This document shows positions 42,301 to 54,300 of a stretch of DNA of 64,000 bases, piece by piece. Positions within the stretch are counted from its first letter, which is position 1, and each line of letters begins with the position of its first letter. Source of the DNA: Cardiocondyla obscurior (Eukaryota > Arthropoda > Insecta > Hymenoptera > Formicidae); NCBI RefSeq assembly GCF_019399895.1, contig NC_091866.1:1285501-1349500 (forward strand), written 5' to 3'. Position numbers and translations under genes: made by a program. A model generated the notes under the pieces. It searched no databases. It worked only from the letters and a program-made list of their open reading frames with translations, and was not told the origin of the DNA.

Positions 42301-45300
42301 ACGCGGCGAATGTTGTGACAGCTCGCACTCGACACGCACTCGGCGCGGTCACCATCGCGACGATTGACGGGGCGACGCTTCCTGGACTCGCGGGCTGACG
42401 AAGTCGGCCGCGCGCGACGCGATCGCGAACACTAATGAGAACGAAGACGAGGATGATGATTTAACTGACGACGGACGAACGACTGTACCGCGACACGATC
42501 GCCGGACGATCGCCGCGTAGCATCCGGCCGTCGTGGCGAGAGTAGGCCAACGAAATGCGCACAGGTGAGAGACGTTGCCCCCTCTTGCACTTCTGTTCTC
42601 CCTTCTACCGTCAGCCACCCACCTGACGTTTTACCTCACGCTACGCCGCACCTCGTCGCGACGCCGCCGCTATGTACGGTGCGATGTTTTAATGACGCTC
42701 CTCACAGTCCCCACTTTTCCTCTCGCTCATCTAGATAACTAGATCTATCTCGTAAATCGAGCTTTATAATAAACTGTTAAATTTATTTATTAATTTTAAT
42801 TTAGTCGCCTCTAATAGCTTTGGAGAACATATCGGTACGCGCTACGTGCCCCCCACCGTATTTCCTCAAAGTGGCAAGAGAAAGGGTTCGCCGGATGCAT
42901 CGTCGATGCACTCGGCCGTACGCTACGAGCCACGATCGAGATCGATCGCGCATGCGGCCTTGGATCGTCGCCCGAGTTCGCAGGAGACTCCACGAGGCTT
43001 CTTCCTCCTCCTCCTCCGGACGTCGTCGTCGCGCGTCCTTCCTCCTTTTCCTTTTCCAGAGATTTAGCGTACCGCCACGCGCGCGAATACAACACGTAAT
43101 GCGTGCCCATATCTTTAACGCGTCCCACGACATTCCGCTTGTCAGGGTCTCAAACGGTACCGCGCATAATTCACGCGTGAGCGGCGGCGTATGGTTATCC
43201 CGATATCAAGGTCGCGCCGCGATCGGGAACACGACCTTGGTAAAGACCGAGATTCCTCGGGCAGGCCTAAAAAGGAAACGGTGCACAGTCGCGGGGTTTT
43301 CGATGACGTCACCCTCCGCACGCGTTTCGCTTTCGGATGAGACTGATAAGCGGTATAGCGATAAGAGCCGCGGTGATAAGAGCACCTCGCGAGATTCGCG
43401 AGAAGCGAGGATATCTTCAGGTACGAATACCGTACGCGCGGAACACAAAAGATTTCCGTAACTGTATATGGCTCTGTTCTAAATTGATAAAAATCTAAGC
43501 GCTTAAAAATAAAAGTTTATAGATATTTATTACAATTCCCAAACGCAATTTGTTTTCAAAGGAAGAAAAAAATGGTGAATTAATTTGTATCATATTAATT
43601 TTTATACGGATTAATAGTTAATTCAGAAATATGCGGAAACGAAATTTGTTCGAGCGAGATGCATAAGATATGATATTTGCATCCGATTAACAGCACGTAG
43701 GACTTGTAACGAATAACAATCTCCTCGTTTGTGAAGTAGCGTGGGCTCGATTTGGGCCGTATATTCTGAGGTATTGACTATAAATATTTAGGAACGTAAT
43801 GAGCAAGAAATTCATATTAATCAGCTGTTTGCGAGCTCAGATATCATGCAATGCAGATCGTAAATCGGCATGGAAACGAGCGTCGATACGCTTTCCGATT
43901 CTCGAGTGGACCAAACGTGGTAACGTCGATCGGAATGAGATAATTACGGTAGCGCGAGCCTTTTATGCTGCTCGAGGGCGATTGAGATAATAGGATGATG
44001 GAAAATCGATGTCGTAATCGATCGTAAAGAAAAAAAAACAAAATAAAAAAACTAAAACGACTTCCATGACAATTTGTTTCCTCGTTAATAGCGTGTTCGT
44101 AACAATACACAAACACGCGCGACACGTCAATTCGCCAATTTGTCATTTTCGGGGCAAATCGTGATGGCATATCATGCCGTGAAGACATTTGAACGGTGAG
44201 TACAAACGACGAGAAGGAAAAGCGACCCACTATTCTCTTTCTGCCCTACTACGGAGTGTGTCCTGTCGACACACAGTGTGTGTGTCCTAAAACGCGTGAT
44301 ATAAATTTCTAACAAAACAAATTCGAATCTCTATTCGACGTAAGTACGACAGTATATAATCGGGATTAAAAACAAATGCGGAAGCGAGGGTAAGAATTCT
44401 CAGACGGTGAGGTGCACGCATGATTCCGACCGATATGGCGCACAATCGTGCGTTCATTGCGAATTCATACGCGTGCCGGCATTTAGAGAAACGGGCCGAT
44501 GGCCGCTAACAAGTCGTTGAAGGAAAAAAAAAACCCATCCGAGAGAAAATAAAAAGTGGACGAGTGAGTTTTATCGCGCGCGGAAAACAGAAGGAAAGTG
44601 AAAACACACTTTCGAGATTGTGGTGACAATGTTCAAATATCCGAATCGCTCGCAAACTATTAAATTCTTCGCAACGAGACAGATGTTTTGTACATTGGCT
44701 TTCGGTAACAACCGCGCGAGGCATTTCGAACGAGTATTAAATAGAAAATCCTTAGACGATTTATCAATTATACTGTTCAGAAATCGTGCTATCTTCGCCC
44801 GGATCGAGTCGCTTGCGAATGTACCGCGTTAATTAAATCACGGTGCAGATATTATAATTGCCGCGCGGCGCCGAGCTTGAGCTGACTGCACGCCGAGATC
44901 ACCGAGCGGATATGAAGTCATCGCACCCGAGGCTACTTGATTCGCTCCGTCGTGGCTTCCGCCGTCGTGGGTACGCTAATTCGTTGCCTTTGGTGCGAAG
45001 AGACGGAATACAATCCGACCGCTGTAACGCGCGCATATCGTGCACCAGAACTCGCAACTGTCTTCGTACAATAGCAAAGGAATAAGAAAGTGACAGCGAA
45101 CGAACACAATGAGCAATTTCTCCCCGGCAGTAACGATAGAAAAGACTTATAAATAAGCGAACAAGGTTTATTTAAATTTAAATAAACCCATTGTATGTAA
45201 GTGAATTTACGAATAAAGATTACATATATATTATAATTAATATTATTCCCGCGTATTGAATATCAACTTTCGCTCGACGTCTGGGTGTCAAGATAAACGC

Positions 45301-48300
45301 GCAATTTAAAGGCCGTGTCAATTGCGAGCAATCGCTCGACGATCAATCGCCGCAAAAAGCAGCTTGAATACCGTCACGACATACGAGCGCTGGTTTTGTG
45401 GCTCTGAACGATAGAGGCCTTTCCCTTCGCTGCGAAGAGAGTGAAAACTCCGTAACCAGCACGCATCAAAACCTGTACTTACGGACCCTCGTATGGCTTC
45501 GCGCAGGTGATGTCATTCGTAATAGCGTCATCACTCGACGTTCATTTAAGCTGCTTAAAGAGCATAACGAACCGACAATCAAATCTTATCCCGACAATGA
45601 ACATTTTCATTTTCACCATAAAAGAATCAAAAGATATTAATATACCAATACTTTAATCAAACATTTAAATAGGAAGCATAACGTAAATTATTATTTTAAT
45701 ATTAATTAAGCACAGAGTAATTAATATAATAAATTCATAAATGTCGTAATAAAGCAGAAAAAAAAAAAAAATTATCAAGACGCAATAATAGCACCTAATG
45801 ATAAATAATTGTGTTTGACGGAGAAATAAAGTTATGACAGACTTATAGATTTTCCGATTCCTCGAGGCGACAATTTGCGTGATCGATCAACGAAAGACCT
45901 TCGATTGCAAACGCGCTGATTCTGCAGAACTTAATATTACGATTCGATGTTTCTTAAAGTGATCGTTTTTATTACCGATTCCACCTACACGCAATATCGC
46001 CGATGAACAAAAACATCGCGCTAATATATACGATTCCACACGCATGACTTGGTGTAAAAAAAATTATGGCGTTTCCCGTAAGTAAGTTAAATCTACCGTG
46101 CAAGTAGCATTAAATTTCCCTCGGTAAAATTTCTGTGGCGTACGTATGTACAACGTTATTGCAGCAATCACGTCGCTAAGCAGTTCGGAGGTCACGGCGC
46201 AGACGAGCACGTGAAAATTAGCAAGGTGAGTCGTTAATATTCGCGATACAAACTCTATCTCGACATCAGTCTGTGATAAAACGTTCTGGGACATTGGCAC
46301 GTGGCCAGAGAGAAACTAAAACCATGAGCGTAATAAATCTCGACCTTTTTTTCTTTTTTTTTAGTTGCAAGGATATTTCGCAACGTTAATTGAAAAACGT
46401 TACAGCTAATGCCAGTCATCAGTTCTGACACACTGATTATACCAGTAAACTCATTGTCAAGAAATACCGTTCTGTTTAAGAATTTTAGTAAAAGTTATAT
46501 TTAAATAAAAAAAAAATATATATGTACACCTGAATAACTAGCGTTTATTTTTAAATAAAACAGATAACCAAGTAATTTGAATACCTTAGATAAGTTTGCA
46601 AATAAGAAAGAAAATTTTATTTCCATTCTTAGCGGACAAATCCTTCCAGAGGAAATCGAGTTAACATTTCATTCGGATAGAAGTTTGTGAATGAATTTAT
46701 GAAGTGGGCGAATTAATGAATGAGCCGCGGAATATTTGGGATGTAAGTATGACTTTTACTTTCATTCTTTATAAACGAGATAGTTATAATCGAGCGTGGG
46801 CATTCAAGTGGGAACCAAGTGGAAAATTGAGCACTCATTCGTTCACTCTCGAGACAACACCTCTTTTTTAATTAAAGGATATAAATAAAAAATGAGCTTT
46901 GACTTTCGCTGTTTTGCTCCACATAAAATATGCATACGAGTCTTTGTTTTCATTCTTACTATTTCTATTCTTATTTCTTTTTTTTTTTTTTTAAGATAAA
47001 TGTATATTTTGTTTTATTTTCTTTAAAATATTCGTCACATTATGCATCGGTAAAATAACGTCTTTAGACGTTTTATTCGTTATTCATTAAACCCAAATGC
47101 TTGCTCGAATCGCATACCTACATGTGCAAAAGATTCTCCAGGTGTAACAAACCTTTTTTTAATAAAAATTTAAGTTTACATTCGGACAAACTGCAATGTG
47201 GCTTTAATAAATTTCTGCATCAGTTTAATATCTATGTATTTAGTTCATTGATTCAAAATTAAATATAATTCGATAATTTATGCGAATTAATTATTATTGT
47301 TCGTATGTAACAAATATGTAAAAGAAAGAATAATAAAATATAAAAAAAAACTCTCGATGGTTAGCTAAAAAAGCGCGACGGATTAAAAATTACAAGCCAC
47401 GTGGAAACTCGTGCTCGAGGAGTTCTAGCTACCTGAATAACTACCTGTACGAGCCATCTGTGTTTAACGAAGCGATCGTCTCAACAAAACATCGTCGGTA
47501 AAGAAGAAAAGAGCGTAAGCTGTAACTTTGCAATTATAATAAGATCTTTTGCATCTGCGTAATCACTTTGGTTCCCAAACGTTCATTTACACCCCCGCTC
47601 GAAATGAGGTTCGTTCGAAGGGTGTAAAGTAGTCAACTTACCTTGCGTCGCCAGCTCTGCGGCGCAAAAGAAAAGAAGAAAATTTACTATTAGACTATGG
47701 GCGACTACACAGTAATTTTATACTTAACATTAAAAATGTGTTTGGTCGCGATTAATTAGTTTTATCACGACTTTATCGATCTGACACCGCCAACGACGCG
47801 AACGATTAACATTTCCGGCATATTTTTCACATACTTGACAAAATTTCCTTCTCCACTCCAGCGTGAATCACATTATTAACTGCTAAAATGCTGAAGAGCG
47901 ATTTTAAAGACTCGTGAAATGTTACTCTAAAATTCAAAGTAACTCGCTCAGGCTGTAGTCTTTCGATTTTACCGACTATGAAATATGAGGAAATCATGGA
48001 GATAAAACTGAGAAGCGCCCGAGTTTGAAATGAAGAAATAAAGAGCTGCAGAGATAGAAACGTTCGTTCCGCGCAATTTGAATTTGCATCTGGAATTTCT
48101 ATACGATTCTCCGTCCCGCGCTGCGACTCGACAGGCGCCATAAAGGAGAGCGAACACTAGCCGTCTTTATACGAATGCGTAACTTGGTTACTCGGTTCGC
48201 GCCTTCGCTCGGCTTTTTGCGATCATTCGGAAAGAAACCTATACGATCTCTCTTTTTCTCTCTCGCCGGCATAAATGCATTCCCGATGGGGCGACACGGC

Positions 48301-51300
48301 CGATGAAAAGAAATATTCATAAGTGAATACAAGAAGCTCGAGCTCGGAGAGTCGCGCGAGCGTCTCGAGATTTGCTGATATCACACACGCAAGAAGATAC
48401 GGACAATCGGCGTTAACCGCGGCACATCTTCATTCGTTGTGCGCAATCTTCAATAACGGTAAAGAAGCTAAAACCCCGTATTTGCAGCAATCACGTGGCA
48501 CATGAACTTAGTGCCACAAATAAAAAAAAAAGTACCAGCCAAAGTACTCAAAAATGCATCAATAAAATAAATAAATTATACCCTTTACTCTGAATAATAA
48601 TATAAAGCGTTCCTTTAAGATAGAGCAGATTTCGTGCCGTGCGGAACTCTCGACCGGTCTCTGCACGAGGCGAGCCGGCGGCCGTCCTCGCTTTCGCTTT
48701 TCTTTGGCAATGCACGTGATTCCGTTCGAGCTATATGTACATTCGTTACCTACCGCAACACTGCATCGAGACATACGGGCTCTAAAAATAGTGCGGGACA
48801 CAACAAGCCGATCTATCGCGGTATGCGCGGTCCGTAATAGCATGCACGCTAATCGCGTCGCGTCTTTCAAACGTGCGTTTTAATCTGTGAACCGAAACGT
48901 TTATCGTACATTGACAGAGTTCGACAGTTCCCGGAGCCATCGATCGAAAGAGGCAAGATACACTTTTCCAGAAGTAGTAAAGCGGAAACTCGATGTATAA
49001 ATATCACGTCGTTAGAACCGGGAAATCGTCCGGAGTTCATCGACATTCTATAATAATCAACCTGTCAAGTTTTATGACACAAGCGACTGGCTGGTGAGAT
49101 ACGAAGTGCAATGGACCGAGGAACGTTTCGCACCGCGCGCGCGGATACATAAAACCGCCTTCGCAAGGGATTTGCCTCTCCGTGGCAAGCATCGGCGCGA
49201 CGATGCAAATTGGGCGGAAGAAAAGAACCATGATTACCGAAACGGCGCGTCGCTTTGGCAGAGCGACAGCTAAAAGAATAATCTCGACGACTAATCCTAC
49301 GAATTATTAAGCGCGTTCTGATCCACGTCTCGTAATTGAAAGAAACCGCACACCCTGCAAGATTGAAAGTCCGTTTCGAGCTGTCGCTCGTCGAAAGAGA
49401 CAGCTCTAAATGTGCAACTTTTGACGTTTCCTCGTCCGACGGCAGCGGTTCCCGTCTGCGTCGCTAATTGAGACGTGGAATAATAACATCTAGTCGATGA
49501 AAACGTTAGGGAAAAACACGTTTAACTCCCTGTCTGCTCTTAGGAGTTCCAGGCAAGTGACCGTGCGGCGGTTTCCAGCACGACGAAAGTACTGCCGCGC
49601 CCAGTAGAATCAACGTATTCCGTTAGTCCAACGGTATGTGCATGAGTACACAAATGCAAAATACTTTCGACATGACGCCAGCCATGTCGCGACAACGTAT
49701 CAATGCAGTCGACGTTAGAGACTAATAAATAACCGCGGTCTCCGTCACGTAAGTGTTAAAATAACAGGAATAACGCACGGGCCATTTCGAAAGAGAGTTC
49801 GATTACTCAATCGTGGAAAATTCATTAACTTCCGTTCTTTATCGAATGCCTGATACGCGCTCAATGCAAATGCACGTAAAATGCAAATGAAATTCGTTTT
49901 TAAACGACTTGAAAATTATTTAGAATTTTTTCAGGCGAAAATTATGGGAAAGTGCACTTCTTTCAAAATGCTCCGCGCATATTTCACTTTCTATAGAGCT
50001 TCACGGATGACTGGCGCATCGTATAATCCGACACATTACAGTAAATTGTGACGGGAGGTTTCCATCATGCCGACATTGCCAGCCGCTTCATTTGCATTAC
50101 GCGAGCTGTACTGCAAATACCGAGTACTTGGTCAATACGAAAGGCAAACCACGCTCGTTTAGGGATCATTGTTAACTCGGAAGATCATCCGCTTATCGTC
50201 ACGTCTCGTGCCACTTACCTGGAAGTGCAAGATGATGGTCCATATCAGGCCGAGCGTGAGCTTCGGGTTACCGTCGACAATGTCCTCCGCCCGGATGTTG
50301 ACCAGCTTAATCTTCTTGTATCGTAAAAAATCGAGAGCCATCTGCACGTTCTGCAGCATGTGAAAGCGCATACGGCCCCTCTCCCGCGGCTGGAAAACGC
50401 GATCGGTTTATCGTTAATTACGTTTCATCGGGGACAATTATCGCCGCTTCATCCAATTACAGAGACCCGGCCTCTAGTGCACGACGACTCGATATTTTGT
50501 TCCCGGCGAAGTAACCGGCTCGCATTTAACGAAGCACTCACGGAAAAACGCGATAAAGCTCGACTCTAAATTAAACTTATTTAACTCCTTAAGAAGAAAA
50601 TACGCGACATTTGGCTAGATATCCGTAATATTCTCTTTCTTTTTATTTTTTCTTTTGTAAATAATATCGGAGAGTAAATTTAGAAAGACTTCGCGAGAGG
50701 CAAGTACTCACAAGGTGCTCGCCGGAGAGGACTTCCAGCAAGGAGATGAGATTGTGGCCATCGCGTAGATCCTCGAACAGGTCCCCGACATGTCTGCTCG
50801 CCTGCAACAAATTCCAAAAGGGGCGAGTTAATTGCCGCTTTTCACATCGGGCCGAGTACACATCTGGCGGCGCAAAAAAAAAAAAATACATCAAAACGAC
50901 TGACGTAGGAGAAAAAAACAGCAGAGCCAAGTGGGAAAATAAGAATGCATAAGGGGTACAGTCCATCGGCGATGTACTCAAGCAATTATCACGAATGAGG
51001 AAAGAAAAAACCGCAGGAATGTCGAGGGTTACGCATAATGTAAATAGCGAAAGCGTATGATAAATATCGTGGATGCGAGTCTAATGTGCACATGTATCGT
51101 CAGTGGAATTGCGGCTGATGTTTGCGCCTGACGTATCGAAAAAAATATGCGACATTGTAATTGAATATATTTTTACAGTTCTGGCGCTGTTCGGTGTAAT
51201 CATGTGCAAGGAAAGCAAAACGGGCAAAAGGCGCATTAATCGCCCCCCCGAGAGCGATATAAAGCCATCCAGATGTCTGAAATTGTGCGTTTTCCCGACA

Positions 51301-54300
51301 TCCGAATCCGATTACGTGCGCGAGTAAACGCATGCTAATTTACAGACCGGTTTAAAAAAAAAAAAAAAAAAAAATCACATTAAGCTCGGCACATTCGTTA
51401 CCATATCGGTCGACCAATGGTCGAACTCGAGCATGCATCGCGAATACGTCATCTCGTGCAGGTGTTAGTCAGACAATGACGCGCTAATAACATGGAGGAA
51501 GAACACTCGTTACGAGGGAGAGACCTCGTTGCGGCAACCGGGCGACAAATGGGCGCGATATATCGCATTCCTCGCATGGTTCACGAAATTTTATAAATTT
51601 GCAACATTGACAGAGATGAGGGGATCTACAGGTACCAACGATACGATAAATCATGCGTGTCGCCGCGGTTGATAACGAACGACAGGTATGAACTTACGGT
51701 AGGGGAACAGCATGGTTGGTTGTTCACAAGGACGCACACGTGCAGACACGTGTAAGTCTGAAAAAGATAGCGATGAGAAACCGTCACCCGTGGATTAGTA
51801 AAAAAAAAAAAAGCTCGCGCGGGCGGATAACGACTTTATCGGAAATAACCATTTTCAGAAGCTCGAACAGCTGGCGTGAGCACGAAAGAAAGGATTCGTT
51901 ACCACCGTGCGCTTCCAAGGTAATCGTAATCCCACAGTATAAAATTGCTCTTGAAATATTTTTGCGGTCGAGCGCGTCGCGTTAAAATTTCCAACGAATT
52001 TGTGTATACTTAAAAAAATATTAATTATCCGCCCACGCGCGAGCGTGTGCACTCACGTGCGTCGCACACGCGTGCACTCTTGCGTGCGTCGCGTGTCCTG
52101 CACACAGCCAGGTGAGTAAATGTCAAGCGATTGACAGAACAGCGCGTGATCCGCCTCCCATCCGTCTTTCGCAACCGTGACTAATTGCAGCAAGTCGAGT
52201 CTACGCGTCTCAAAAGATGATTTCGACGCGTTCCATTTTACAGTATTGCGACACCCGCTCCTTTCTATCGCGTGTGAATGGGATTAATAGCGATACACCC
52301 GTTTATCGAAAAAGTCGACGATTATATCATACGTGTCGTAAAACCTATAAACATTGACACGATTCAGCCGTGAAACGTCGCAACGTGCGCGCCATAAAAA
52401 TACGTTATAAAAATGGCACTCAAGCGCAATGGTTTTAAAATCCCAAGAAAGTATCCGCTCCAAATATAGACATATGAATATAATTTTGTAACTTTGAAAC
52501 GCAGAAATTTCATAAAAATTACTTATGTAAATATGTTACGTAATATTCTTATATAATACATTAATTGCAATATCATACATGACACATCAGTTCGTTCATA
52601 TTTATTTGATTTAACTAAATGTAGTAAAATAAATTTTTTTCAAACGCAGCTCGCAACGTTTCCTATTTAGATTAATTTATCAACACTATTCTGTAATAAA
52701 TGCGTGAATAAAATATTTTTGCATTCATAATAAGTTGCGGCAAACAACTGTATCTATTTAGAAAATTAATAAAATACATTAGTAAAATATTTTTTATTAA
52801 AAAAAAATAATGCGCAGAAGATAAATTTAATTAATTCATATTATTTAATTTTTTTTCTCTTACTAAATAATATTATTAATTAATTAATTTTAGTGTTAAG
52901 AGAGCTATTACACACGCGCATAAAATATCTTCCAGTGTTTATAATTACTCTCGTTAGAATGCTTCGTAATTAGCGTTCAATTGCCTGGCACTGGTATGAT
53001 TGATCGCGAGTGTCTCGTCACATTAAGAGCCAGTGATTAGTCATTTCGTGCGGCGAGACGGTCGGAATCGCTCGCATTCTGGAGACACCGACGAAGGGTC
53101 GGGATGGATACGCGGTAAAGGGCAGGGCGAGAACATCGCCGCCGACCCCGTCTCGTTTTCTGTCGCGTGACACGGCTCCGTAATTCCCGACGTGCCATTT
53201 CGGCATGAACGCCACTTTGTCATAGAAGCATTACCGAGAGTATTACAGACACGGAAGAATAAGAATAACAGATGGGACACGTAACAGTACAGCGAATGTT
53301 TTTTACGACGGTAATGAAAGTAATTATCTCAGCCCGTTGCGAACTGCGTTCGTAATTTATATGTGCGTTAAGAAAAGCCTTTAGGAGGTACGCACGTTGC
53401 AGTCGTCGCGGGTAACAACCGCGTACGAAGACTGACGCGTCATCGTTATTATTATTACGGTAACCATCCTCGTTATTTCAAATCTGTCGCTTGGAATAAT
53501 ACGTTGCACGGTTATTCTATAGAAACGTGAACATTTCGTAAAAATTGTCCCGAATGAATGACGGGATGGTAGGCTGCATTTCATTCCTAAACGGGAGATT
53601 AGCCTAAAACGAGTAGCGATACATACCTTGACGTACTTCCAGTGCTGCACGAAACACAAAAAGCAAGAAATCGATGTAATTGCAGTAATGATTTACATGT
53701 AATTAATTCGAGCGCGTGAGAGGACACGGTACGCTGGATACGGCGATTCGGTCTTGGTCTTATCGTCGATGGCAACGTGTGATTATTATAATCATCACGA
53801 TACGAATTTAGATTGTACATCCGTAAGTAAGATTTTTTTAATCAGATCTCTTTCAAATAATAGATTTTTGCACGGAAAATTTTTATCGGCTTCATTATTA
53901 CGGATCGCTGATCTACGTTCACTGCTACTCTGGCCTCGGTGTGCGCAGATCGTCCACTTCCGGTATACGTGATTCCGCGAACGCGGTACAAAGTCCTGTA
54001 ATGCGGAGCAACGAAATTGCTATCTGCGGAGAACGATTTGCACAATCCGCTGCGTTTTGATCGTATTTGAAAATACAATGGGAAAATAACCGAAAAATCA
54101 ATTTGTTTTTTTGATAAAGTAGCCTCTATAATATTAATTATTTTTACGAGTAACAATATATTTCAGCGCCTAGAAATTAATTAAAAAATTCTATTATCGA
54201 AACGCAACACGACGGTAACGTAACGTAAGCGCCACGGATTTGCGCAGATGAAAGGCATGCCCGACCAAGTAGAACGAACTTAAAAACAGCTGTAAAAGGT

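Larger units (their letters stand above)
38071..50218 (-). other. Intron 4/5 (12.1 kb) with candidate alternative exons
   Basis: Separates CH1 from CH2. It holds the SWRRK microexon (47642-47656), the candidate first exon (45483-45531) and the candidate exon 40301-40518. CpG-rich stretches at about 42000-43450 may be promoter-like. I see no recognisable transposon protein and no other gene. Confidence 0.7.

Noticed and set aside
42820..43461. 213-codon plus-strand ORF and overlapping minus-strand ORFs
   Set aside because: All frames of this CpG-rich stretch are open with Arg/Ser-rich, low-complexity translations. No conserved pattern in any one of them.
52030..52115. 41-nt block between a GTGCAG acceptor and a GTGAGT donor
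   Set aside because: Length not a multiple of three, and the sequence is a CACGCG-type low-complexity repeat with self-complementary motifs.
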